Of a stretch of 59,657 bases of DNA, positions 29,804 through 39,204 are shown in pieces. Position 1 is the first letter of the stretch, and each line of letters opens with the position of its first letter. The DNA lies in assembly GCA_021604565.1 (NCBI GenBank), contig BQJF01000015.1:1-59657 (forward strand), given 5' to 3'. The notes under the pieces were generated by a model. It was not told the DNA's origin and did no database searches. It was given only the letters and a program-made list of their open reading frames with translations. Position numbers and translations under genes: made by a program. The stretch is from Minwuia thermotolerans. GTDB lineage: Bacteria; Pseudomonadota; Alphaproteobacteria; Minwuiales; Minwuiaceae.

Positions 29804-30854
29804 CGGTACCGTCCGGCAGGTCGAGGGAGGACTGAGTCCCATCATGGCCTGCTGGCGGTGAGGGCGCGGCAAGTCCCAGGTGCTGCCAGGCAGCCGCCGT
29901 CATCATGCGCCCGCGCGGCGTGCGGACGATCAGGGCGAGCTGCATCAGATAGGGCTCGATGATATCCTCTATCGCGTCGCGTGGCTCCGACAGGGCCGCA
30001 GCCAGATTGTCGACCCCCACAGGGCCGCCACCATAGGACTGCGCCATGCAGGTGAGGTAGCGCCGGTCCATGCCGTCCAGACCCAGTCCATCGACCTCCA
30101 GCCGTGTCAGGGCCGCATCGGCCTTCACCCGGTTCACCGTTTCGGCCCCGGCCACGGACGCGAAGTCCCGTACCCGGCGCAGCAGGCGGCCCGCCACACG
30201 CGGCGTGCCCCGCGCCCGCTTGGCGATCTCGGCGCAGCCGTCCTCGGTCAGGCTCAGCCCCAGCACATCCGCGCCACGGCGGACAATGCGTTCAAGCTCC
30301 GCCGGCTTGTAGAACTCCAGCCGACAGGGAATGCCGAACCGGTCCCGCAGCGGCGTGGTCAGCAGACCCGACCGCGTCGTCGCAGCCACGAGCGTGAACG
30401 GCGGCAGGTCGATCTTCACGGATCGCGCCGCCGGTCCCTCCCCGATGATCAGGTCCAACTGGAAGTCTTCCATGGCCGGATATAGAATCTCTTCTACGGC
30501 AGGATTAAGGCGATGAATCTCGTCGATGAACAGCACATCGCGCTCTTCCAGGTTGGTCAGGATCGCGGCCAGATCCCCTGCCCGCGCAATGACCGGGCCT
30601 GATGTCGCCCGAAAGTTGACCCCCAGCTCCCGCGCCACGATCTGCGCCAGCGTGGTCTTGCCCAGCCCCGGCGGGCCAAAGAACAGCACATGGTCCATCG
30701 CCTCCGACCGCCCGCGGGCGGCGGAGATGAACACATCCAGGTTCTCCCGGACCTTCTGCTGGCCGATGAAGTCGTTCAGGACCTGGGGGCGCATGGTCGC
30801 CTCCCCCGTGTCCTCGTCACGCCGTTCGCCGGTGATCAGCCGCTCCTCGCTCAT
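29796..30854 (-). CDS. ruvB: Holliday junction branch migration ATPase RuvB
   Basis: The 352-aa AAA+ motor has [18 protein letters not shown], Walker [13 protein letters not shown], Walker [11 protein letters not shown], sensor-1 AATTRSG and the arginine-finger region [12 protein letters not shown]-terminal winged helix ([18 protein letters not shown]) touches DNA. As a hexamer it drives branch migration with RuvA. It overlaps ruvA by four bases and ybgC by eight. Confidence 0.97.
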   Translation of the reverse strand: MSEERLITGERRDEDTGEATMRPQVLNDFIGQQKVRENLDVFISAARGRSEAMDHVLFFGPPGLGKTTLAQIVARELGVNFRATSGPVIARAGDLAAILTNLEERDVLFIDEIHRLNPAVEEILYPAMEDFQLDLIIGEGPAARSVKIDLPPFTLVAATTRSGLLTTPLRDRFGIPCRLEFYKPAELERIVRRGADVLGLSLTEDGCAEIAKRARGTPRVAGRLLRRVRDFASVAGAETVNRVKADAALTRLEVDGLGLDGMDRRYLTCMAQSYGGGPVGVDNLAAALSEPRDAIEDIIEPYLMQLALIVRTPRGRMMTAAAWQHLGLAAPSPPAGHDGTQSSLDLPDGTDD

Positions 30855-31456
30855 GTCGCCAGCGCCTTCAGTCCGGCGGTGATCAGGGCCGACGCGTCCG
30901 CATCCTCACCGACTGCTGCCCTTGCGCGACGCACGGCCACCTCTGCCTCCGCCTTGCGATAGCCCAGGTTGACCAGCGCGGAGACCGCGTCAGCGGCAGC
31001 ACCAACCGGTCCGGCGGGCGCCGTCAGCACCGCACCATCCGCAGCGGGCGCGATACCCCCCATCTTTTCCTTCAGTTCGCTCGCCAGCCTTTGCGCCAGA
31101 CGCTTTCCGACTCCCTGCGCCCGGGTCAGCAGAGCCACGTCGCCGGTACTGATCGCGTTCTGCACGTCCGTGACAGTCAGGGCCGAAAGGATCGCCAGCG
31201 CCACCTTCGCGCCGACGCCCTGCACGGTCTGCAGCACAAGGAACAGGTCCCGCTCCGCCAGTTCGGCAAAGCCGTAGAGGTGGATATGATCCTCCCGCAC
31301 GTGGGTCTCGATCTCCAGCACCGCCGCATCGCCGACCTGACCGAGTTGCTGCAGCGTCCGGCCCGAACAGAAAACGAGATAGCCGACACCACCGACATCG
31401 ATGATGGCGTGTTCCTCCCCCAGCCGGTCCACCCTGCCCTTCAGCCGCGCGATCAT
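30851..31456 (-). CDS. ruvA: Holliday junction DNA helicase subunit RuvA
   Basis: The 201-aa protein has the three RuvA parts: an N-terminal OB fold ([26 protein letters not shown]), tandem helix-hairpin-helix motifs ([29 protein letters not shown]), and a C-terminal domain ([19 protein letters not shown]) that contacts RuvB. It is the first gene of the long minus-strand run; ruvC, which often precedes it, is not in the window. The start follows GCGGAG. Confidence 0.96.
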   Translation of the reverse strand: MIARLKGRVDRLGEEHAIIDVGGVGYLVFCSGRTLQQLGQVGDAAVLEIETHVREDHIHLYGFAELAERDLFLVLQTVQGVGAKVALAILSALTVTDVQNAISTGDVALLTRAQGVGKRLAQRLASELKEKMGGIAPAADGAVLTAPAGPVGAAADAVSALVNLGYRKAEAEVAVRRARAAVGEDADASALITAGLKALAT

Positions 31457-31485
31457 GTCCGCTCCGCCTATTGTTTCGTCTGGGC

Positions 31486-31512
31486 GCAGGTGCCTGACGA
31501 ATCGTCACCTGC
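31486..31512. promoter_or_regulatory. Compound palindrome in the ruvA/Rieske divergent region
   Basis: GCAGGTG (31486-31492) pairs with CACCTGC (31506-31512). Inside, TGACGA (31495-31500) pairs with TCGTCA (31502-31507). The site lies midway between the ruvA start (31456) and the Rieske oxygenase start (31592). It could be an operator for either gene; it is not an obvious LexA box. Confidence 0.4.
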
Positions 31513-31591
31513 CCACCCCCGCTGAATAGCAGATTTGCCGCGGCCCGGCGCTCCGATATGCTGGACCCGGCATGACAGGGGAGGACTGGAA

Positions 31592-32893
31592 ATGCTGAGC
31601 ATGGCGGACAATGAACTGCTGACACTGACGGGACCCGGAACGGCGATGGGCAACCTGTTCAGGGAATTCTGGCATCCGGTGGCACTGCTGGCGGAAGTCT
31701 CGGAAGCTGACGCGGCACCGAAGCGGCTGAAGATCCTGGGGGAGGACATGCTGCTGTTCCGGCAGACCGACGGCCGTCTCGGGCTGGTCGAACCTCGCTG
31801 CCCGCATCGCGGGGCCGACCTGTTCTGGGGCCGGAACGAGGAGTGCGGACTGCGCTGCATCTATCATGGCTGGAAGTTCGATGTGGACGGCAACTGCACC
31901 GACATTCCAAACATGGTTCCCGGCAAGCTGCGCGACAATTTCCTGAAATCTGTCCGCATCCGAAGCTATCCGGTGCGCGAATGGGGCGGCATGGTCTGGG
32001 CATGGATGGGTGATCCGGCGCAGGCGGTCGACCTGCCCCGCGTCGAGTGGGCCCTGGTCCCGGATTCGCACCGCTATGTCTCGAAGAAGCTGCAGGAATG
32101 CAACTGGGCGCAGGCGCTGGAGGGAGCCATCGACACCGCGCATTTCACCTTCGTGCATCGCAACCTGACACCGCCCCCTATGCATCTGTCCGTCTATGCC
32201 GACAAGCGCGCGGCCTGGATCGATGCCGACGGCGCACCCTACTACGAGGTTCTGGAGCATGATGCGGGTCTGGTGCTCGGCGGCGCCCGGCGCGGTGATC
32301 CGGGCGAAACCTACTGGCGGATCAGCCAGTACATGGTGCCGAACCATGCAACCGCACCCAACGCGATGCCGGGCGAGACCTACACGGCGCAGACATGGGT
32401 GCCGGTGGATGAGGAGAACTGCTGGATCTTCACCACTGCCTGGAACCCGGACCGCCCGCTGAACGAGGAAGAGCTGTTCCGCTACAATTCCGGGCGCAGC
32501 GTGCATGCCGAAGTAGACGAGAACTACGTGCCGCTGCGCCGCCGCGCCAACGACTACATGATCGACCGGGACGCACAGAAGACAGTGTCCTTCACCGGCA
32601 TCACCGGACTGTCGGAGCAGGATGCCTGCGTTCAGGACAGTCAGGGACGCATTGCCGACAGGACACGCGAGACCCTGACACCGTCGGACGAGGGCGTGGT
32701 GCGTTTCCGGAAACTCATCATGGGACTGGCGCGCGATCTGGCCGCAGGGGAAAGGCCCCAGGCGGCCCGGACGCCAGACGCCTACACGACGCGCAGCGGT
32801 GGTGCGATAGCGGCGGAGGGTACAGGCCTTGCGGAGGTGATGAGCGACCGCTTCGGCGACCCGCGCGGCGTCATCTCGGACGCGGCGGACTGA
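31592..32893 (+). CDS. Rieske non-heme iron oxygenase, phthalate-4,5-dioxygenase-like
   Basis: The 433-aa alpha subunit of a ring-hydroxylating type oxygenase. The Rieske [2Fe-2S] ligands are C70-x-H72 and C89-x2-H92 (CPHRGADLFWG, CIYHGWKFD). The mononuclear iron site is D181-x2-H184-x4-H189 (IDTAHFTFVHR). These enzymes need a reductase or ferredoxin, and none is encoded next to it, so electrons must come from a distant gene. The substrate is unknown; the closest pattern is the phthalate or demethylase-type group. The ATG at 31592 follows GGGGAGGA. Confidence 0.92.
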   Translation: MLSMADNELLTLTGPGTAMGNLFREFWHPVALLAEVSEADAAPKRLKILGEDMLLFRQTDGRLGLVEPRCPHRGADLFWGRNEECGLRCIYHGWKFDVDGNCTDIPNMVPGKLRDNFLKSVRIRSYPVREWGGMVWAWMGDPAQAVDLPRVEWALVPDSHRYVSKKLQECNWAQALEGAIDTAHFTFVHRNLTPPPMHLSVYADKRAAWIDADGAPYYEVLEHDAGLVLGGARRGDPGETYWRISQYMVPNHATAPNAMPGETYTAQTWVPVDEENCWIFTTAWNPDRPLNEEELFRYNSGRSVHAEVDENYVPLRRRANDYMIDRDAQKTVSFTGITGLSEQDACVQDSQGRIADRTRETLTPSDEGVVRFRKLIMGLARDLAAGERPQAARTPDAYTTRSGGAIAAEGTGLAEVMSDRFGDPRGVISDAAD

Positions 32894-32910
32894 GGGTCAG
32901 ACCGGCAGGC

Positions 32911-32941
32911 TGACCCTGCCCCCGATCAGGAGGCAGGGTCA
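32911..32941. terminator. Hairpin between convergent Rieske and helicase genes
   Basis: TGACCCTGCC (32911-32920) and GGCAGGGTCA (32932-32941) form a perfect 10-bp stem with an 11-base loop. GGGTCAG at 32894-32900 can also pair with CTGACCC (32909-32915), giving competing stems. It sits between the stops of the two convergent genes. No T-run is present. Confidence 0.55.
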
Positions 32942-32949
32942 AACCGGAC

Positions 32950-34305
32950 TCAGCTTGCAGCGCGCTGTGGCTGGCGGCGCGGCTTGCGGTTGCCGGGCTT
33001 GGCGGCGGGACGGCCACCTTCGCGATTGCCGGAGGGCGCACCGGCGCGACCACGGTCATTGCGGCCGCCTTCGGCATTGCGCTTCCAGGGACGGGTGGAG
33101 TTGCTGTTGCCACCCGGCTTGCGGCCACGACCGCCGCCACCCTTCTTCTGCGGCACATGGGCCGGCAGGATCACGGGCTCGCCATCTTCATCCGTCTTCT
33201 TCAGATCCATGGCGATCAGCCGCTCGATATCACGCAGCAGTCCGCGTTCCTCGCTGTCACAGAATGCGATGGCGACACCGCTCTTGCCCGCGCGGGCGGT
33301 CCGCCCGATGCGATGAACGTAGGATTCGGGCACGTTCGGCAGTTCGAAATTGATCACGTGGGTCACGCCATCGATGTCGATGCCACGGGCCGCGACATCC
33401 GTCGCAACCATGACGCTGACACGCCCGTCCTTGAACTGGCCCAGGGCGCGGTCGCGCTGCGACTGGTTCTTGTTGCCATGGATCGCCACGGCATTGATGC
33501 CTTCGCGCTCCAGGTGCTTGGTGATCTTGTCGGCACCATGCTTGGTCCGGCTGAAGACGATCGTGCGTTCGGCTTCCTCCGCCTTCAGCACATCCACCAG
33601 CACACGCTTCTTGTCACCCGCCGGGATCATCATGACCCGCTGGGAGATCAGCTCGATCGGCTGTGCCACCGGGGCCACGGAAATCTCCACCGGGCGGTCA
33701 AGGAAATCCTTGGCGAGGGCGCGGATCGGCGTCGGCATGGTCGCGGACAGCAACGCGGTCTGACGCTCCGTCGGCACCGCCTGCATGATGCGGCGGATCG
33801 CCGGAATGAAGCCGAGGTCCAGCATGTGGTCGGCTTCGTCCAGGATCACGGTCTCGACCATGTCCAGCTTGATCGCGCCGGTATTCATGTGATCGAGCAG
33901 TCGGCCGGGCGTGGCGACAACGATGTCGACACCGGGCTTCAGCGCCTTGATCTGCGGGAACGGCTTCACACCGCCCACGACCAGCGCAACGGAGGGACGG
34001 ATATGACGACCGTAGACGCGGATGCTGTCGCGGATCTGGGCAGCCAGTTCACGCGTCGGTGCCAGGATCAGCGCACCGCAATGGCGCGGCGTGCGCGGCA
34101 CGGGATGGGTAATCAGACGCTGCAGCAGCGGTAGCACGAAGGCTGCGGTCTTGCCGGTGCCGGTCTGCGCCGTGCCCAGCACGTCGCGATCGTCCAGCAT
34201 GACCGGAATCACCTTCTGCTGGATCGGCGTCGGCGTCGAATAGCCTTCACCATTGAGCGCGCGCAGCAGGGGTTCGGCGAGGCCGAGTTCATCAAATTTT
34301 GTCAA
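32950..34305 (-). CDS. DEAD-box ATP-dependent RNA helicase, RhlE type
   Basis: The RecA-like core has the Q motif (FDELGLAEPLLRAL, TPTPIQQ), AQTGTGKT, PTRELA, TPGRLLD, DEAD, SAT, and in the second lobe VATDVAARGIDI and HRIGRTARAG. The C-terminal tail (about 70 residues) is Gly/Arg/Asn/Lys-rich and likely binds RNA. RhlE proteins remodel ribosome precursors and aid mRNA decay, often in the cold. A TTG at 34305 (LTKFDELG) follows AGGAAAG and is favoured; a GTG at 34344 would include a stem-loop in the coding part. The 3' end is convergent with the Rieske gene. Confidence 0.93.
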   Translation of the reverse strand: MTKFDELGLAEPLLRALNGEGYSTPTPIQQKVIPVMLDDRDVLGTAQTGTGKTAAFVLPLLQRLITHPVPRTPRHCGALILAPTRELAAQIRDSIRVYGRHIRPSVALVVGGVKPFPQIKALKPGVDIVVATPGRLLDHMNTGAIKLDMVETVILDEADHMLDLGFIPAIRRIMQAVPTERQTALLSATMPTPIRALAKDFLDRPVEISVAPVAQPIELISQRVMMIPAGDKKRVLVDVLKAEEAERTIVFSRTKHGADKITKHLEREGINAVAIHGNKNQSQRDRALGQFKDGRVSVMVATDVAARGIDIDGVTHVINFELPNVPESYVHRIGRTARAGKSGVAIAFCDSEERGLLRDIERLIAMDLKKTDEDGEPVILPAHVPQKKGGGGRGRKPGGNSNSTRPWKRNAEGGRNDRGRAGAPSGNREGGRPAAKPGNRKPRRQPQRAAS

Positions 34306-34320
34306 GTCAGTACTTTCCTG

Positions 34321-34339
34321 TGACCTGACCCTCAGGTCA
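34321..34339 (-). promoter_or_regulatory. Stem-loop in the helicase leader
   Basis: TGACCTGA (34321-34328) and TCAGGTCA (34332-34339) are perfect complements around CCC. The stem lies 15 bases before the preferred TTG start (34305) and next to the alternative GTG (34344). It could modulate translation; this is positional inference. Confidence 0.4.
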
Positions 34340-34344
34340 GGCAC

Positions 34345-34668
34345 ATATCAACCGGGAACGATGCGTCGGGGGCCATTTGCCCCGGAGCAACCCGGTACAC
34401 ATTGTTCGGAAGAGCTTGCGTAGATCAGCCGCCGATGTCTGGCGCACCTGGCGCCGCTTCAAGGCAACGATCTCACGGGGAAAATCGTGCAGTCATGCAC
34501 TGCAAGCGAACAGAATCGCCCTCTACGCACAGTGCATCTGCGAAGGCTTAGAGCATATTCCTTTCGCATTCGCAAACGAATTGCAGTGCGGCATGGTCCC
34601 GGGGGGTACAGATCGCCGCGAATTGCACTATGTTCGCGTCCACACATTCCGATGCCGAGGCGAGCGCA
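34345..34668 (+). other. Intergenic region between helicase and pdxH, no supported gene
   Basis: The 324 bases hold divergent promoters by necessity. Short inverted repeats occur (GTGCA-GTCA-TGCAC near 34487-34500; ATTCG-CAAA-CGAAT at 34568-34581). An open frame beginning at 34377 has no family resemblance, no ribosome site and runs into pdxH in another frame. No RNA gene was recognised. Confidence 0.5.
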
Positions 34669-35256
34669 ATGACGGATACCGAAGATCCCTTCGACCTGTT
34701 CCAGACCTGGCTGAAGGAAGCCAGCGAAAGTGAGCCGAACGACCCGAACGCCATGTCCGTGGCGACGGTCGACGAGACCGGTATGCCCAATGTCCGCATG
34801 GTGCTGCTGAAAGGCGCGGATCACCGGGGCTTCACGTTCTACACCAATTTCGAAAGCCAGAAGGGGCAGGAGATCCTGTTCGCGCGCAAGGCCGCGCTCT
34901 GCTTCCACTGGAAATCGCTGCGTCGTCAGGTGCGGGTACAGGGACCGGTGGAAGTGGTGGAGGATGCGGAGGCGGATGCCTATTTCGCATCCCGCCCCCG
35001 TGACAGCCGCATCGGGGCCTGGGCCTCCGATCAGAGTCGCCCGATGGAGGGACGCTTCGAGTTCGAGAAGCGGATCGCGAAGTTCGCGGCGAAACATGCC
35101 ATCGGCGAGGTTCCCCGCCCGCCGCACTGGTCAGGGTTCCGCGTGGTGCCGACCCGCTTCGAGTTCTGGCGTGACAAGCCTTTCCGCCTGCATGAACGCA
35201 ACATCTACCGCCGTATCGGCACCGAGGACTGGACAAGGGAAATCCTCTACCCCTGA
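34669..35256 (+). CDS. pdxH: Pyridoxamine 5'-phosphate oxidase
   Basis: The 195-aa FMN enzyme oxidises pyridoxine or pyridoxamine 5'-phosphate to pyridoxal 5'-phosphate. The N-terminal PNPOx domain shows [22 protein letters not shown] and [14 protein letters not shown] (FMN phosphate contacts). The C-terminal dimerisation part has [13 protein letters not shown] and [14 protein letters not shown], the family signature. The ATG at 34669 follows GAGGCGAG; an ATG 39 bases upstream has none. FieF-type and SDR genes follow closely on the same strand. Confidence 0.96.
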   Translation: MTDTEDPFDLFQTWLKEASESEPNDPNAMSVATVDETGMPNVRMVLLKGADHRGFTFYTNFESQKGQEILFARKAALCFHWKSLRRQVRVQGPVEVVEDAEADAYFASRPRDSRIGAWASDQSRPMEGRFEFEKRIAKFAAKHAIGEVPRPPHWSGFRVVPTRFEFWRDKPFRLHERNIYRRIGTEDWTREILYP

Positions 35257-35289
35257 CACCCGACCAGGACGACCGCACAGCAGGAAGCC

Positions 35290-36291
35290 ATGACAAGCCA
35301 GCCCAGCAGCCCCGGACGCCTGATGCGTCTGGCGACATATGCCTCCGCCTCCACGGCGGGCGTGCTGATCGTGATCAAGGTCTTCGCCTTCGCGATGACC
35401 GGATCGACGGCAATGCTCGGCTCCCTGCTGGATTCCGCGCTCGACCTCGCCGCCTCACTGATCAACCTGTTCGCAGTGCGCTACAGCCTGCAGGCAGCCG
35501 ACGCCGAACACCGTTTCGGACACGGCAAGGCCGAATCCCTCGGCGCGCTGGGTCAGGGTGCACTGATCGCGGGTTCAGCAGTCTTCCTGGCCTGGGAGAG
35601 CATCTCCAACCTGGCCAACCCGGACCCGGTGACAGCGGGAAGTATCGGCATCATCGTCATGCTGGTTTCCATCGCACTGACCTTCGTGCTGGTCATGTTT
35701 CAGCGCTTCGTGGTGAACCGTTCCGGTTCCGTGGCGATCAGTGCCGATCTGCTGCACTATGCGGGCGATCTGGCGATGAACGCCGGTGTCATCGTGGCGC
35801 TGGTGCTTTCGGGTATCCTTGGCTGGCACGTCGCGGACCCGATCATCGGCCTGCTGATCGCTGCCTGGCTGTTGCGCGGTGCCTGGCGGATCGCGATGAG
35901 TGCCTTCGACCAGCTCATGGACCGGGAACTGCCGGAGGACGAACGGGACCGGATCCAGGCCGCTGCCGTCGCAGTGGATGGCGTGCGCGCAGTGCATGAC
36001 CTGCGCACGCGTCAGTCGGGCATCGACACATTCGTGCAGATCCACGTGGAACTGGATGGCGGCATGCGCCTGTTCCACGCCCATGTGATCGCCGACCTGG
36101 TCGAGGCGGAGGTTCAGTTGATCCATCCGGGGACCGAAGTCTTCGTTCATCTGGATCCCGCCGGTGTCGAGGATTTCGCCGACACGATGGAGCGCGTGAC
36201 CTCCAGCGAACTGGTGGGTAGCAGCAATACGCAGGAGGAAGGCAATCAGCCCTCCCCCGATGCCGGACAACAGGATACGATGCGATCATGA
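35290..36291 (+). CDS. Cation diffusion facilitator (FieF-like) metal exporter
   Basis: The 333-aa protein has six transmembrane helices and a cytoplasmic C-terminal domain. The transport-site metal ligands D-x3-D (SLLDSALDL, helix 2) and H-x3-D (LLHYAGDLAMN, helix 5) are both present, and the HRFGHGKAESLGAL loop is typical of FieF/YiiP. It exports Zn(II) or Fe(II) by proton antiport. The C-terminal part (HDLRTRQSG, VQIHVELDGG) is the metal-sensing dimer domain, with a poorly conserved tail. It overlaps the next SDR gene by four bases. Confidence 0.94.
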   Translation: MTSQPSSPGRLMRLATYASASTAGVLIVIKVFAFAMTGSTAMLGSLLDSALDLAASLINLFAVRYSLQAADAEHRFGHGKAESLGALGQGALIAGSAVFLAWESISNLANPDPVTAGSIGIIVMLVSIALTFVLVMFQRFVVNRSGSVAISADLLHYAGDLAMNAGVIVALVLSGILGWHVADPIIGLLIAAWLLRGAWRIAMSAFDQLMDRELPEDERDRIQAAAVAVDGVRAVHDLRTRQSGIDTFVQIHVELDGGMRLFHAHVIADLVEAEVQLIHPGTEVFVHLDPAGVEDFADTMERVTSSELVGSSNTQEEGNQPSPDAGQQDTMRS

Positions 36292-37025
36292 CAGAACGTG
36301 GCAAGACACTCATCCTGACCGGCGCCAGTCGCGGCATCGGCCATGCAACCGTGAAGCGTTTCGGCGCAGCGGGGTGGCGGATCATCACGGTTTCCCGCCA
36401 TGCGTTCTCGGAGGACTGTCCGTGGGACGGCGGGCTGGAGAACCATGTCCAGCTCGACCTCTCCAATGTCGACGGCATCCGTCAGGGCATCGAACTGCTG
36501 CGGTCGAAGCTGGACAACGGACGCCTTGATGCGCTGATCAACAATGCCGGGATCTCGCCAAAGGCAGACGATGGCGGACGCCTCAGCACGCTGAACACGG
36601 ACGCCGATGACTGGCATCATGTCTTCAACGTCAACCTGTTCGCGCCGGTCTTGCTGGCCCGCGGACTGTTCCAGGAACTGAAGGCGGCGAAGGGCTGCAT
36701 CGTCAATGTCACCTCCATTGCCGGCAGCCGGGTCCACCCGTTCGCCGGTTCGGCCTACGCCAGTTCCAAGGCCGCCCTTGCCGCACTGACGCGGGAGATG
36801 GCGGCCGATCTCGGCCCGCATGGTGTCCGTGTGAACGCGATTGCGCCCGGTGAGATCGATACGCCGATCCTGTCACCAGGGACGGAGATGATGCTGGAGG
36901 ATATTCCCCTGCATCGCCTCGGCACCCCGGAAGAGGTGGCATCGACGATCTATTTCCTCTGCTCCGCCCAGGCGAGCTACGTGACCGGTGCCGAAGTACA
37001 CATCAACGGCGGCCAGCACGTCTGA
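36288..37025 (+). CDS. Short-chain dehydrogenase/reductase
   Basis: The 245-aa classical SDR has TGASRGIG, NNAGISP, the catalytic Ser in VNVTSIAGS, YASSK as the YxxxK pair, and IAPGEIDTP. Its cofactor is NAD(H) or NADP(H); the substrate cannot be read. It overlaps the cation exporter by four bases, so it is expressed with it, although a functional link is not evident. The 3' end is convergent with the PAS_5-like gene. Confidence 0.92.
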   Translation: MTERGKTLILTGASRGIGHATVKRFGAAGWRIITVSRHAFSEDCPWDGGLENHVQLDLSNVDGIRQGIELLRSKLDNGRLDALINNAGISPKADDGGRLSTLNTDADDWHHVFNVNLFAPVLLARGLFQELKAAKGCIVNVTSIAGSRVHPFAGSAYASSKAALAALTREMAADLGPHGVRVNAIAPGEIDTPILSPGTEMMLEDIPLHRLGTPEEVASTIYFLCSAQASYVTGAEVHINGGQHV

Positions 37026-37043
37026 TACCGGACCGCCTGTACG

Positions 37044-37562
37044 CTACTCCGTGGCGTCGGAGACCGGCAGGAAATTGTAGATTGTCAGGACATGCCCGAC
37101 CGTGGCCTCACCTGGCTCACGGGAACCGAAAGGCAGGACCAGCAGGTCGCAATTGCGCAGGTTCTGCTTCACGGTGAGGTAGCGCAGACCGATCAGTGCC
37201 GGCACCCCGTCACGGATGACACGCTGATAGAGCGGCAACAGCAGACGGGCGACCGGACGGGTCCGGGCGAGTTCCCCCACTGTGGTGCCCGTGGGATTGA
37301 ACCGTCCGTTCCTGTTCAGGAATGTCTCCCCGCAGATCCGGTGACGCAGATCATCACCCTCGACCTGAAAGACGACGGAGGAGCTCACCAGTCGGCCAAG
37401 CCAGGATGGGTCGATCATTGATCTGGGTGGCAGACCCGACCGTTCATGAGCATCCACCCAGTCCCTGTACTTCTCCTCATAGGATGGCGACAGTTCAGCG
37501 CTGCCAAGATCCCCGAAGAGCTCCGAGCGTATCGAGTCCGGCGATTTCAAACCCCTGCTCAC
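37044..37562 (-). CDS. PAS_5-like protein, function unknown
   Basis: The 172-aa soluble protein shows the PAS_5-like pattern LPPRSMIDPSWLGRLVSSSVVFQVEGDDLRHRICG without the first half being strongly conserved. It continues with LRNCDLLVLPFG, corresponding to the RCELVALPL strand of the protein at 49-561, and a closing HVLTIYNFLPV strand. No output domain is present. It may sense a ligand, but its partner is unknown. It is divergent from the YcaQ-type gene across a 219-bp, partly AT-rich gap (37563-37781) in which no gene or clear motif is seen. Confidence 0.72.
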   Translation of the reverse strand: MSRGLKSPDSIRSELFGDLGSAELSPSYEEKYRDWVDAHERSGLPPRSMIDPSWLGRLVSSSVVFQVEGDDLRHRICGETFLNRNGRFNPTGTTVGELARTRPVARLLLPLYQRVIRDGVPALIGLRYLTVKQNLRNCDLLVLPFGSREPGEATVGHVLTIYNFLPVSDATE

Positions 37563-37781
37563 CTTGTTCCCCTGAAGTCCCTATCCTGCCGGGCCGGGCA
37601 GAAACATCGGGAACCATAATGCATTACTCCCCCAATCAACAATTCCTCTTCGTAAAATCAATCTATGCGTGTTCATGTTATTAGCCATCCGCCTGCAATC
37701 CACCGATGGACAGCAGAAAGTTTTCCTTATGTTCGCATTTTGGGCTTGCGCCATCCCGGCGGACAGTCGAGAACCTGAAGC

Positions 37782-39029
37782 ATGAGTGAAGCGCCCGATC
37801 ACTGGATTCCGGGCAGCCCGAAGCAGGACAGCACCGCCATGCAACATGTCGATGCGCCCATGGCGCGCAGAATTCTGCTGCAACGACAGCAACTTGCCGA
37901 CAATCCAAGGACAGCGATAGACCGGGACGGCCTGCTCGACCTGATCGAACGACTCGGATTCGTGCAGATCGACAGCATCTCCACGGTCGAGCGTGCGCAC
38001 CACATGATCCTGTTCGCGCGCAACAATACCTACCGCCCGGAAATGCTGCAGCGGCTGCTGGAGCGTGATCGTAGCCTGTTCGAGAACTGGACGCATGATG
38101 CGTCCGTCATTCCCTCGCGGTTCTTCCCCTACTGGCGGCGGCGGTTCCTGCGGGACAGACCTGCCATCCTGGGCCGCTGGCGCAAGTGGCGCGAGGCGGG
38201 CTTCGAACAGCAATTCGACGATGTGCTGCGTCATGTGCAGGACAATGGTCCGGTGAAGGCACGCGACATGGCCCCCGGTGGCCGCCCCGCCGGGGGCTGG
38301 TGGGACTGGCACCCGTCGAAGACCGCGCTGGAGTTCCACTGGCGCACTGGTGCCCTGTCGGTCTGCCACCGGGAAGGTTTCGAGAAGGTCTATGACCTGA
38401 CCGAACGGGTCATGCAGGCAGAACACCTCTCCGCCCCACCGGAGGAGGAGGCCTTCATCGACTGGGCCTGCCGCTCCGCCCTGCAGAGACTCGGGATTGC
38501 CACCACGGGCGAGATCGCCGGGTTCTGGGGCATCATCTCACCGGCCGAGGCCAGGGTCTGGAGCGAGAGTGCGGCGGGCACCGAATTTCCCCGTGTGATG
38601 GTGGGCAGTGTACTGGATCAGCGCCCTCGTACAGCGCTGGCCGATCCCGCCGTGCTCGACCAGACACCCGACGACATTGCCCTGCCTCCGCGCCTGCGGG
38701 TGCTGAGTCCGTTCGATCCGCTGATCCGCGACCGGAAACGGTGCCAGCGGCTGTTCGGGTTCGACTATCGCATCGAGATCTTCACACCGGCCGAGAAACG
38801 TCAGTACGGATACTACGTCTTCCCGTTGCTGGAGGGGGATCGGCTGGTCGGACGGATCGACATGAAACGACAGACCGACGCCGACGCACTGGTCGTCCGC
38901 AAGCTCTGGTGGGAGCCCGGTGTTCGCGCCTCCGCCGGGCGCGATGCACGGCTGGAAGCCGAACTGGATCGCATCCGCCGCTTCGTGAAGGTTGGCTCCG
39001 TGCGCTACGCCGACGACTGGAGGACTTGA
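37782..39029 (+). CDS. YcaQ-type winged-helix DNA glycosylase (HTH_42 family)
   Basis: The 415-aa protein has the winged-helix fold of the YcaQ/AlkX family. The catalytic Q-x-D motif appears as VQIDSISTVERAHH near residue 61, followed by the conserved HHMILFARN, LFENWTHDAS and RVLSPFDPLIRDR segments. YcaQ unhooks interstrand cross-links and N7-alkylguanines from DNA. A methionine at 37839 (MQHVDAPMARR) is an alternative start. It stands alone between intergenic regions. Confidence 0.9.
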   Translation: MSEAPDHWIPGSPKQDSTAMQHVDAPMARRILLQRQQLADNPRTAIDRDGLLDLIERLGFVQIDSISTVERAHHMILFARNNTYRPEMLQRLLERDRSLFENWTHDASVIPSRFFPYWRRRFLRDRPAILGRWRKWREAGFEQQFDDVLRHVQDNGPVKARDMAPGGRPAGGWWDWHPSKTALEFHWRTGALSVCHREGFEKVYDLTERVMQAEHLSAPPEEEAFIDWACRSALQRLGIATTGEIAGFWGIISPAEARVWSESAAGTEFPRVMVGSVLDQRPRTALADPAVLDQTPDDIALPPRLRVLSPFDPLIRDRKRCQRLFGFDYRIEIFTPAEKRQYGYYVFPLLEGDRLVGRIDMKRQTDADALVVRKLWWEPGVRASAGRDARLEAELDRIRRFVKVGSVRYADDWRT

Positions 39030-39204
39030 CGCGGCGGTCAGTTGTCAACATATAGCGGCTCAGGTCTTCGGCACCTGCCGCCCGTTTGCGAAAGCATTGG
39101 TGAAGCCGGACATCGGAACGTCTGCCATTCAGCACACTCTGAACGGTGGCAATACGGGCTCCCACGCATTCGACAGAACAGGTGTGCATGATCGGAGACG
39201 AGCC

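Noticed and set aside
34377..34733. Open frame in the helicase/pdxH gap
   Set aside because: No ribosome site, no family resemblance, and it overlaps pdxH in another frame.
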